Source of the DNA: Bacteroidales bacterium UBA3297
Lineage (GTDB): Bacteria > Bacteroidota > Bacteroidia > Bacteroidales > Paludibacteraceae
Direction: 5' to 3'
Length of the DNA stretch: 55,711 bases
NCBI GenBank assembly: GCA_002362105.1
Contig: DETD01000005.1
Location: forward strand, 281-55,991
Shown here one piece after another: positions 16,708 to 26,300 of the stretch. Position 1 is the stretch's first letter; the number at the start of each line of letters is the position of its first letter. A program made the position numbers and the translations under genes. Under the pieces are notes generated by a model, which saw only the letters and a program-made list of their open reading frames with translations, had not been told where the DNA came from and made no database searches.

Positions 16708-17774
16708 ATCGACTGCACGTACTTAATTAAATTCATGTAGTGGGTCATCAGTTTTTTCGTAATAAAAGCCACAAACTTCGGATGTTCACCCGAAATGAGG
16801 GTCACGAAATAGGCAGCCCCCTCGTGGTTCTCGTTTCCCAACAGGTCGTCGATAAACAAGCCCAAGTTCTTAGCAGCATCTTTCGGTTTGTCGACTTCCA
16901 TATGTCCATTCTCAATGTACAGACACACGCGGTCGCACAATATAGAAAGTTCATGCGGCTTATATTCTTTAACCAGACTCTGGTGTTTTGCATAACTTTC
17001 GAACAACTGTCTGGCGGTTATAACCTCGTCTTTTGATAGAGACAGGAAGAAAGCACCAGCCGCCTGCACGCCAACTACACCGGCAATCATTTTACGCATA
17101 AACTCGTCGAGGTTAGCCTCATCCTTAATCAAGTTCGACACCTTAGCCCAACCGCGTCGGTCTGGGGTCTTATCCAAGCCGTTCGACTCGATGTCGGTTT
17201 TCACGCCCCCCTCCAGGAACTCGGGCTTACCCTGAATAAAGTGTACAATACGTTCGTCAATACCATTCGAGTCGGCCCAACTAATCCATTCCTTTACAGA
17301 AGGACGGAAATTGTAGATATTGAAACGGCTGACAAGTGCGGGGTCAAGGTCGGTTAGCTGGTATTCTTCGCCGTCGTTTACGGCCGAAATAATGCGGCTA
17401 CCTTCAGGCAACTGTCTGCCAGCCAACTTGCGGTTCAGCGCCAAGTCCATCACGGTCTGCAACAACTCGGGGCGGGCACGGTTCAGCTCGTCAAGGAAAA
17501 GGACGATAGGCTTGCCATCTTTAGGGAACCAGTAAGGTTGTAGAAAGATGGTCGACTCACCCTTCTCATCTTTTTCAGGAAGACCAATCAGGTCGCCCGG
17601 GTCAGCCATCTGACCTAAAAACAATGGCACCACCTTCATGCCTTGCGCTTCGAAGAACTTTGTTAGTATTTCGCTTTTCCCAATACCGTGTTTTCCGCAA
17701 AGCATGATGTTTTGATCTGCAGGGGTTTTCTTCAACACCCTCATCAATTCTTCTATATTAATAGATACTGCCAT
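16704..17774 (-). CDS. MoxR-like AAA+ ATPase
   Basis: This 356-residue AAA+ ATPase of the MoxR/AAA_5 type has Walker A GKHGIGKS at 27-34, Walker B IVLFLDE at 90-96, sensor-1 N133 (in SAVND) and an arginine finger R150 (in LVSRF). The PGDLIGLPE segment near 59-67 also fits this family. The start at 17774 is preferred over an upstream Met at 17858, because the family fold begins right after it and a promoter-like TAGGTTTG lies at 17860-17867. It is the first gene of a coupled pair with the VWA protein and presumably remodels a client that the VWA partner recruits. It is read divergently from the zincin-like gene at 17916, with 141 nt between the starts. Confidence 0.92.
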   Translation of the reverse strand: MAVSINIEELMRVLKKTPADQNIMLCGKHGIGKSEILTKFFEAQGMKVVPLFLGQMADPGDLIGLPEKDEKGESTIFLQPYWFPKDGKPIVLFLDELNRARPELLQTVMDLALNRKLAGRQLPEGSRIISAVNDGEEYQLTDLDPALVSRFNIYNFRPSVKEWISWADSNGIDERIVHFIQGKPEFLEGGVKTDIESNGLDKTPDRRGWAKVSNLIKDEANLDEFMRKMIAGVVGVQAAGAFFLSLSKDEVITARQLFESYAKHQSLVKEYKPHELSILCDRVCLYIENGHMEVDKPKDAAKNLGLFIDDLLGNENHEGAAYFVTLISGEHPKFVAFITKKLMTHYMNLIKYVQSI

Positions 17775-17859
17775 TGTTTGTTTTATAAGTTTATGAATAA
17801 TTACTAATTTAGGGAATATTTCAAGGCTACACTTTATTTTAAAGCCGATTTTACGCAAT

Positions 17860-17867
17860 CAAACCTA
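17860..17867 (-). promoter_or_regulatory. -7 element of the ATPase-VWA operon
   Basis: On the minus strand TAGGTTTG matches TAnnTTTG. The -33 position reads TTC, so the match is partial. The start near 17853 gives a leader of about 80 nt. It touches the palindrome at 17867-17883. Confidence 0.45.
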
Positions 17868-17883
17868 TGTTTTATTAAAACAT
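17867..17883. promoter_or_regulatory. 17-bp palindrome in divergent promoter region
   Basis: ATGTTTTA-T-TAAAACAT is a perfect inverted repeat with a single-base centre. It lies between the divergent starts at 17774 and 17916 and abuts the -7 element of the leftward operon, so it may be an operator controlling one or both sides. It is A/T-rich, so chance is not excluded. Confidence 0.4.
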
Positions 17884-17915
17884 TTTGAAGCAGGACGCTT
17901 ATTACTGAAAAGAAA

Positions 17916-18485
17916 ATGCATTTTGAAGACGCAAGGTTAAAACTGTTGGAACAAATTGCCGACGAAGGGGTGCAGACCGAATTGTGGCTGGCCGTGATAA
18001 AACTCGAAATGTTTGTAGGCGAAGTCGACTTTTCGCTACAGCTAGAAGACTTGCTTGCCGACGGCGCATTGGCTTATTGCTCAACAACCGACAATACCAT
18101 CATCCTTAGTGGAGAATACTTTGCCCAAACATCGCTACAGACCCTACAGAAAATGATTGAGCAGACCCAGAAAAACAAGCTCCACCCTGCAAGTCACCTT
18201 TCCATTGGGAGTGTGCTTATCCACGAGCTGTGTCATGCGGTTTGGAATACCATCTGCAAAAAAGGAATAGACCTTAAGGGCGAAGTGGAAGTCATTGCGA
18301 AAGAATGGGACCAGTGGATGACCAATAATAACAAAGATGCACACAAAACTTACGCATCAACATCGCTAGAGGAATTTTGGGCAGAAATGCTGATGCAGGC
18401 AGTCGATGGCGACACCGAGCACTGCCCGGATATGGATTTCGCAAAACGTGTGCTGGATTTGGCAGTTAAGTACCACCTGCATTAA
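17916..18485 (+). CDS. Small HELCH zincin-like protein
   Basis: This 189-residue protein without a signal peptide is presumably cytoplasmic. The motif H103-E-L-C-H107 (in LIHELCHAVW) is the zinc-binding HExxH of metallopeptidases. A later helix with LEEFWAEMLMQAV (151-163) could supply the third ligand as a glutamate, as in gluzincins. The N-terminal half is helical and acidic and resembles nothing I know. I do not recognise a family name; it is close in size to short phage- or SprT-like zincins but lacks their other motifs. It is read away from the ATPase-VWA operon, whose VWA protein has lost its own HExxH, and is followed after 51 nt by the LRR gene, probably in one transcript. Confidence 0.75.
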   Translation: MHFEDARLKLLEQIADEGVQTELWLAVIKLEMFVGEVDFSLQLEDLLADGALAYCSTTDNTIILSGEYFAQTSLQTLQKMIEQTQKNKLHPASHLSIGSVLIHELCHAVWNTICKKGIDLKGEVEVIAKEWDQWMTNNNKDAHKTYASTSLEEFWAEMLMQAVDGDTEHCPDMDFAKRVLDLAVKYHLH

Positions 18486-18536
18486 AACACTATGCTAAAA
18501 CTTTATTCAAGTCATTATGCGCCAATTTAAGAGATT

Positions 18537-19946
18537 ATGACTACTTCTGATTCTCAAATGTTCTATATAAATAACAATGTCTACGAAAGAACGTCTAACT
18601 CGACGTGCAAGGTTATTGGCTACATCTTGAGCGAAAACACAACAGCAATACCAGCGTCAGAATTATCGGAGTGCAAATACCTTAAGCAGGTAAATTCCGA
18701 AGTTACCATTCCCGAAAAGGTGGAATTTGAAGGTAGTACATATACCGTAACCGAAATAGGACTGAAAGCTTTCGAAAATAGTTCTAACCTATCAAAAATC
18801 AGTATTCCAGAAACGGTCGTCAACATCGGTTCCAACGCTTTTCGCAACTGCACAAACCTCACCGTCGTTAATATTCCAAAGTCCGTTACCAGCATAAATA
18901 AGAATACGTTCTATGGTTGTAGCTCATTAAGCAGTATTGATATTCCCGACACCATTACCTATATTGGTGAATGTGCTTTTTTTAATTGCAATAATCTGAC
19001 AGGACTTACCCTACCCCCGAAACTCCAATCGTTGGGCAGTTATGCATTTAAGAGTTGTTCGTCCATGAAGAGCCTAGCACTGCCATCGGGCATAACCTCA
19101 TTAGGAGTCAAAACATTTGCCGATTGTACTTCTTTAACAGACATTCAGCTGCCCGACAGCCTGACAGCGATTGGCGAAAACGTCTTCGAGAGTTGCAGAA
19201 GTCTGGCAGAAATCACTCTACCCGCAAGACTCACCTCAATAGGACACTATGCATTCTGGGGCTGTATAAGTTTGAAGAGTATTTCAATACCGAACACTAT
19301 CACCAGCATTGGCGACTCCGCATTTTCTGGTTGCAAGTCCCTATCTGCAATAAACCTGCCAAACAGCCTAACGGAGATGGGCAGTAACGTCTTTACAGGC
19401 TGTAAGCAACTAAGCCTTAACAAGGGCTTATTACTATATGCCAATGGCACAAAGTGTTACGGCTATGTGGGCGATTACAAAAACATAACCGAAATTACAG
19501 TCCCAGAAGGAGTGATTTACATAAACGAAAATGCCTTTAAGGGTTGCACGAATCTGGAACACGTTTACCTTCCAAGCTCACTTACTGCTATTGGAAGCGG
19601 GGCTTTCTCGATGTGCAATAAGCTGACCGACATCAAGTTGCCAGACTCTTTAATGGACTTCAATCCAAGAAAGATTCCTTTTGCGTTGAAATATGAACGC
19701 ATAAAGGAACTGAACCAGTTTGCTGTAAAGGGCTATCTCGACAAATTGAAGAAAGAACCTGGTTGCAAATACCTGAAGCAGACGAGGTGTGGGCACGCTT
19801 GTTGCGAAATTTCGCTGGTTTTCCAAAAGACCACCCTATGGAAAGGGCTGTACAAAATCTCAGACTTAGCAGACAAAGTTGAAGAAATAAAAGCCGTCGC
19901 CGCCAATTACGAGCAGCTAGATACCGAAGCTACAAAACTGGTATAG
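18537..19946 (+). CDS. BspA-type leucine-rich repeat protein without signal peptide
   Basis: This 469-residue protein carries about 12 LRR_5 (BspA/Treponema-type) repeats of 23 residues between about 65 and 375. The consensus is I-x-L/I-P-x-x-L/V-T-x-I-G-x-x-A-F-x-x-C-x-x-L; examples are SIPNTITSIGDSAFSGCKSL and YLPSSLTAIGSGAF. One non-repeat insert (KGLLLYANGTKCYGYVGD) breaks the array after repeat 10, a common feature of BspA proteins. Most BspA-like proteins are exported surface binders, but this one begins MTTSDSQMFYINNN with no hydrophobic signal and has no sorting tail, so it is probably cytoplasmic. The last 90 residues are helical with a cysteine group (CGHACCE). It lies 51 nt after the HELCH gene and no promoter is seen between them. 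Such LRRs bind proteins; the partner is unknown. Confidence 0.9.
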   Translation: MTTSDSQMFYINNNVYERTSNSTCKVIGYILSENTTAIPASELSECKYLKQVNSEVTIPEKVEFEGSTYTVTEIGLKAFENSSNLSKISIPETVVNIGSNAFRNCTNLTVVNIPKSVTSINKNTFYGCSSLSSIDIPDTITYIGECAFFNCNNLTGLTLPPKLQSLGSYAFKSCSSMKSLALPSGITSLGVKTFADCTSLTDIQLPDSLTAIGENVFESCRSLAEITLPARLTSIGHYAFWGCISLKSISIPNTITSIGDSAFSGCKSLSAINLPNSLTEMGSNVFTGCKQLSLNKGLLLYANGTKCYGYVGDYKNITEITVPEGVIYINENAFKGCTNLEHVYLPSSLTAIGSGAFSMCNKLTDIKLPDSLMDFNPRKIPFALKYERIKELNQFAVKGYLDKLKKEPGCKYLKQTRCGHACCEISLVFQKTTLWKGLYKISDLADKVEEIKAVAANYEQLDTEATKLV

Positions 19947-20122
19947 AGCGATTTCGGACCGGCATTTCCAGACCTATAGACCAAAATGCCAGCTAAAAAT
20001 AGTACGCAAAAGGACAACAGATTCCCTCCAAAACGCTATTTTTACAATAAATTATTTAACATTGAGAACAGTTTTTTCAAAAAAGGACTGAACATAACAA
20101 AGCAACATAATCTGAGTATAAT

Positions 20123-20236
20123 ATGAAAACTGCCTGCGAAACTCTAAAAAACATTCGAAAGCGAATAGCTGAAGCCAACTAAATAGAAACGGAGTTGGCG
20201 AAGCAAGAGAGGAACGGGGCTAAAAAGAAGGAATAG
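20123..20236 (+). pseudogene. Decayed small Bacteroidales-type gene
   Basis: A frame starts ATG at 20123 (KTACETLKNIRKRIAEAN), stops at TAA 20180-20182 and then continues in the same frame (IETELAKQERNGAKKKE) to a TAG at 20234-20236. From memory, Bacteroidales have a small protein family that begins with a similar helix ending IAEANGI, has a Cys-rich CPxC middle and continues with a helix like IExELxKR. Here both helices are recognisable and the Cys-rich middle is missing, as if deleted, leaving a stop at the joint. Alternatively the 19-residue peptide alone is made. It is followed 21 nt later by a strong terminator, which supports a former gene. Confidence 0.35.
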
Positions 20237-20257
20237 CCACCAATTTAAAGAAAGACA

Positions 20258-20300
20258 CAAGCGTCCAAAGATAACAGTTCACGTTATTTTTGGACGCTTG
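20258..20300 (+). terminator. Terminator hairpin of the plus-strand unit
   Basis: An 18-nt arm at 20258-20275 pairs with 20283-20300 (outer part CAAGCGTCC / GGACGCTTG, one mismatch inside) around a 7-nt loop, followed by CTCTTTAT. It ends the unit containing the zincin-like and LRR genes and the small remnant. Confidence 0.7.
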
Positions 20301-20310
20301 CTCTTTATAA

Positions 20311-20340
20311 AAAAAGCGGCAGGAAAAAATCCCGCCGCTT
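20311..20340 (-). terminator. Terminator of the 3659-residue adhesin gene
   Basis: Stem AAGCGGCAGG / CCCGCCGCTT with one mismatch and a 7-nt loop (20314-20340) is followed on the minus strand by a T-run. It lies 20 nt beyond the stop at 20361. Confidence 0.85.
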
Positions 20341-20360
20341 CATATACAGAGACTAAAGAC

Positions 20361-23300
20361 TTATTCAATCTTCACTACTTCGATAGAGCCCTTGAACACA
20401 TTACTCTGAATGTCGCAGTTGTAATAGTAAACACCAGGGTCAACTAACACACCACGGTAAGTACCATCCCAACCATCGTTGCCTTCGAAAATCATCTGTC
20501 CATAACGGTTGAAAATAATCACATGGTGACCGCGCATAAAGTCGTCGTTCATACCGTCCTTCGTGTAAGGAGTAATAGCGGTAGGAATCTCGTTAAGCAC
20601 ATCAAGGCTAACCATGTTAGAGGCAACAGCCGGACAAACATCGTTGCTGACTACCACATAGTACCTAGAAGAATCGGTAGGTTCAACGGTATAGACGTAC
20701 AAGTTCTGTCGCTCGTGTTCCTTTAAGAATACAGAGTCAGGAATTGTTGTATCGCGGTTATTCCACAACTCGACAAAGAGGTCAACATCGTCGTTTTCGC
20801 CAACCGTATTGTAAACGACCTCGCCGTTTCGGTTGTAAACCGCACCAGTGGTACCATCGAACAAACCTTCAACACGACGCCATGAGATGGTAGCAGGCTG
20901 GTAAGGGAGTGTCAGGATAAGGTCGGCAGACTCTCCTCTCCAGATACGAGCCTTATTCTGTGGTTTGGTAGTCAGGAGAACCTGAGCCGGATCGTAGTGC
21001 GTAAAGACGTCAACCTTCACACTGTCGGAAGCATAATACTTGTCTTCCTTCGCCAACTTCACATTCTCTTCTGAGCCAAATACCTTCAAGCTATCTTCGT
21101 GGGTAAGCAGAGGGCTACCACACGGCGTATAGAGAGAAGACAACGAAGTGGTAGTACCACACTGGTTGGTTGCATAATAAGCCAACATGTGCGAAGCGCC
21201 ATCGTCGTACACAATAGGAGTGTTAGGCACGTATATCGAATCGTTAACCAACCAGCCTTCACTGAGGATAGGAGAACCCATCTCGTCGACACAAACACTG
21301 AACGAAGAACCGAAATCGCCATTGAGAGTGAGCGAATCGCCATCGCACATCTTCCACAAACCTGAAGCTAAGTTAACACGTGGACGCTCACGTACGTCAA
21401 TATACACTTTAGCCGTATCGGTACAACCAGAAACGGTATCCATAGCTACGAACCAGTAGTCGCCGCTCTGCGACTTGCGTAACAGCATGAGGTAGTCGAT
21501 ATAAGCCTGCTGTGCAGCGAGTTTCTGCTCTTCTGTAGCTTGGAAAGGAGGAGTGATTGGTTTGAAACGACTTTCGTAAGTAGCCGGATTGTTACTATAC
21601 AGCAGTTTCGACTCGTCGATTTCATCACGATAATAATCCCAAAGGACAGTAGTCGTTACATCAACCCAAGAGCCATCCCAGTCGATAACCCAAGTGATAC
21701 CATAGCCCGAGCAGATACTTGCATTAGAGAGAGTGTTAGGACTGCCATACACATCTGCCAGTGTTTCGTCGCCACCACAGACTACAGCAGTGTCTTCACG
21801 TATGATTTTTACAATATCATCCTTCTGCTGTACAGACACAAACTTTTGAAGAGTTGTCTTTTTGCCGCACACATCCTTAAACTCAAGGGTGACATAAATA
21901 GATTCGGTAATTTCCGTTCCTGCTGCAGGAGATTGGGTAATCTCCAGATACTCCAATCCGCCACATGGCATTATTACAGAATCGAGAGGGATAAGACCCG
22001 TAATATCAGGAACACCAAACCTACAATTCTTCAAATAAAGCGGATGCAACGCATCGCCCCAGTTTGCAGGCGGATTGACGATAGGAGGAATAGAATCCTT
22101 CACATGAACTGTGAACGTTACAGGTTCAGCTGTATTTCCACAACGGTCAACAGCCGTCCACGAGTAAATGAGGTCGTAAGTATAATAATCGCACTTGCTA
22201 GGATCGAGACCCTGTGTAGAAGTGAAGTTCATTGTAACAATAGGGTTAGGGTCACAATTGTCTTCAGCACCCACATTAGGCAACTCGTAATTAACATCGA
22301 AACAAGCGACATTTACAGATTCGCCCACCGGACTAATGCCCACATAGGTTGGCGCCACATTATCTTTCACGTAGAACGTGTCAGGACCATTCGAGCAAGT
22401 CACCAAATCTTGACGAATAGACAAGAGATGGTAATCGCGGATAACCATCGCCTCACAAGAATCGCCGACTACCTCGGTAACAGCCTTAAAGGTAGACAAA
22501 TCGGCACGAGAAGGGTCGTCGAGGTAACCACCGGCAGCCACAAACTCGTTGTAAGACATCTCGGCAGGCACATCGGTCAAGCAGGCATAGGTGCCACCCA
22601 CTTTCGGACAAACCTCCTTAGGAGGAATCATGTCGGAAACCTTAATAATCTGCGAGCAGACATTATCGTTACCATGGTCATCAGAGAAGACGAAGGTAAC
22701 CACCGTCTCACCATAAGGATAATTATCCTCCAGCTTCAAATTATCGCTACGTGTAACCGTAGTCTTAACCTCGCAACAAGAGTCAGTTACCACAGGAATG
22801 TAGAAGCCTGCGTCCTTCACCTCGTCGTAAGTCACATAGTTAACGTCGGCCACCTTAAAGGCCACGTTGATAACCGGTGTAAGCACGCTACACTCGAAAG
22901 GAGGAGCAACAGTATCAATCACCTCCACATTCTGGTAACAAACCATTGTCTGGTTGTTGGAAGGGAATGTAAACTTCCAGATGATGACATCTTTACCCAC
23001 CTCGAATGGCTCACTCATAGACTTTCCGCTTTCACGGGTAGTGTCGAGTACAGCCACATCGCCATTACACTTGTTGACAGGCATAGAGTCGAGGAACACC
23101 GGAATTTCAGCAAATTCAATAAAGCAGTTCTCAGCATCCAAATAACGGGTAACAGCAGGGAACGACTTCTCGCAATCGACAGGAGGTTCGTTGTTGTCGC
23201 CCACCTCAACACGCTGATCGCAAGTAGAAACAGGGTTCAGCAATGTTTTGGTTGTATCGGTAAAGGTCCAAGTGATAATCGTCAGACCAATCGGATAATT

Positions 23301-26300
23301 ATCATCAAGCGCCTTACCGTCGCTACGCGTAGGCACACCCTTAATAATCCAAGTGTTGTGACAAGGGTTAACAGCAGTATGCTCGTGAATCTTTTCAAGG
23401 ATTTGTGCAGGATCAACCTCACAAACACCGTCTTCAACAGCCACCTTGATAGTAGGATAGTTTTCCTCGCCACACTGAGCATCAATTTCAAGGTCAGTTA
23501 CCACGTGTATAACCTGGCTACAAACCTTATTCTTCTTGCTGTAAGGAGAATCGAACGTCCAAGTAAGGGTTACAAAACCCGTGCTATAAGTACCATAAAC
23601 ACTACCACCGTCAGCACGGCTCGCAACGCCAGGCACATCGGTACCCGTACAAGAATCCTTAGCAACTGGAATAGGAATGCTATCCTCAGTCAGAACAATA
23701 GAGCATGCGCCATGTGCAACGTATAACAACGTATCGAGCGAGTTACAGTCGAAGATTGGCTCAGCATTGCTGATAACAGTAACCGGCTGACGGCAAATCC
23801 TCGCCTTGGCATTAACCAGCGTATCGATGAAGGTCCACTTAACAACCACAGTATCGCCCACCTTAAAGGTAGCAGGGAGGTCAGACCCATCTTCCAGAGA
23901 AGGCACACCCTCAATAGAGTCGCCCGTACATGTTTCAACAGCGACCGGATAAGGCTGCAACAGTTTCAGCACAGCATCGAGCGGAACCTCACACTGGCCA
24001 TCTTCAGCCTCTGCCAAAACCAGACCGAGCTTAGAGCAGTCGAATACTGGTTCAACACTATCCTTTACAGAAATGTGCTGTTCGCAAAGGAACTCGTTAC
24101 CGGCAATGGTGTACAGCCAGAAGATGGTATCGCGACCCACACCAAAGGTGCCGATTTCGCTAACTTCGGTAGTAGACCATCCCTTCTTCGAAGCACGCGT
24201 AATGAGCGGCTTAATCTCGACAGGTTCACCGTTAGGGTCACCATTCGGACAACGGTCGATGACCGGAGGCACATTGAGTTCGAAGTCTGCAAAGTCAATC
24301 AAGCAGTCGCCTTCTTTCAGAACCTTGCTGATGTCTGGCATATTCTTACAATCGACTGGTTCAACCTCAACATCACCCACCTTGACAAACTGTTCGCAGA
24401 TACCAACAGGATTAACCAAAGTGTTGGTAGTATCGGTGAAGGTCCAAACCAAACGGTTCAAACCAATGTTATAAGGCGCATTCAAATCGGAAATGCCCGG
24501 ACGGGAAAGAACAGCCCAAACCGTGTCGAACGTACATGGATGGAGGGCATAAGGTCTTTCGAGAGGTACATCAGCGGCAGGAACTGTACAAGCGTCTTCC
24601 GGAGCAGCAACAAGCAAAGTCTCCATAGCGGCAGTGTCGCATGGCTTGATGAGGTCTTTTTCAGTAAGTACCAAAACCTTCTGACGGCAGGTATCGGTAA
24701 TAGCACCCGTAGCGTCGGTAAACGTCCAAGTAATAATTGTAGGACCGAGAGGGAAGTCAGCGTCAATAGCCTTACCATCGGTACGAGCTACAGGCACACC
24801 GGTAATAACAGTATCTTCAACACATGGGTCTGGAACCTGTGGATATACCAGCACAATATTCGGATCAGGTCCACAGTCAGGAACCGTATCGTTAATTTGT
24901 GGAGAAACCACGTCACAATCCAAATCGAAGTGCTTGTTACCATCGACCACCACAACCTGATGGCAGAAAACTGTATCGTCGATGTTGAACGGACTCACAA
25001 ACGTCCAAGTAATAGAAGTCTTACCCGTTGGATAGTTATCGGTATACTTCAGACTGTCGCTACGGGTAGGAACACCATAGATGGTGTCGTTAGCACCGTT
25101 GGCCAACGCACAACTGTCGATAGCAAAAGGATGAGGCAGATTCAAATCCTCTGCCGGTATATAGCACTCGCCTTCCAAAGCCACCGACTTAATAGAATCG
25201 AGCGTGCTACAATCGAAGTTGATTTTGTTGCTATGACTAGGGATAACCACCTGCGGACAATAAGCGTAGTTCTTATCCTCGTCAACCACAACCCAGTACA
25301 CTGTGATGGTATCGCCCACATTGAACTTGAGGTCTTTCGGTACAGGAATAGCCTCAGGCACAGGAGCCATCAACAGCTTAGCCTTGATAGAGTCGTTAGA
25401 ACAAGCATCGAAGCCATAATAAGTACCAAATTCGAGGTCGTTGAACTCAATATAGCATTCACCCTCGAGCGCCTTCGGACGCATAGGGTTAGGCTGGATA
25501 GAGTCGCAAATAAAGCTAGGGTCGGTGCGGGCAATAACCTTCAACGTCTTAGCACAAGAATCAACATTGCCAGACCGGTCGCTGAACACCCAAACCAAAC
25601 GGGTTAAACCACGTGGGAATGGGTCGGCACACCATGCTTTATCGTCGCCCGTGCTGACAGCGACAAGTTCACCATTGAAATAACGGCGGATTTCCAAAGG
25701 ATCGATAGGAGAAGAGCCCGTACCATCGATCAATTCCTGACACTCGTCGAACGCATTCGGAATAACAATCAATTTAGAAAGGTCGGCCCACTTTGCGTAA
25801 CAAACACCATTCGACATTTCGTATACGGCATCGTTACCCGTTTCACAGTTGTTGATAACAGGAGGGATGCTATCGTTAATGGTCAGCGTCATTTCACAAG
25901 TGCTGGTCAAACCCGCATGATCGGTAAAGGTCCACTTAAACTTATTGACAGTACCCGCATAATACTCCAAATCTTGGAACTCTTCCATAGAAGAAGGGTA
26001 AACGGTTTTGCCATTAGGCTGCTGAATCTCACCCGTCAGTTTACCAACAAGCACGCCGTCGCAAAGGTCGTTGACCGAGAGGTTTGGAATATTGAGTTCG
26101 TCGTACGTAAAGGTACATTTAACGTCAGCATCGATCACCTTCACAGGGTCAGGACAAATACTGTTATCTGGAGCAGTTGTATCGACAACAGAGAGCAACT
26201 GGTTACATGTAGCCTCGTTGCCAGCCTCGTCGGTGAACACCCAGATTATAGTGTAAGTTGTGTCTTTAACAAATACGGAAGGAAGAGCTACACGCGAAGT

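Noticed and set aside
21540..23726. Plus-strand open frame of 728 codons opposite the 3659-residue adhesin gene
   Set aside because: It lies wholly antisense to a gene with clear domains. Its translation is Arg/Asn/His-rich without family resemblance, and similar frames occur all along the giant genes because their codon choice leaves the opposite frame open.
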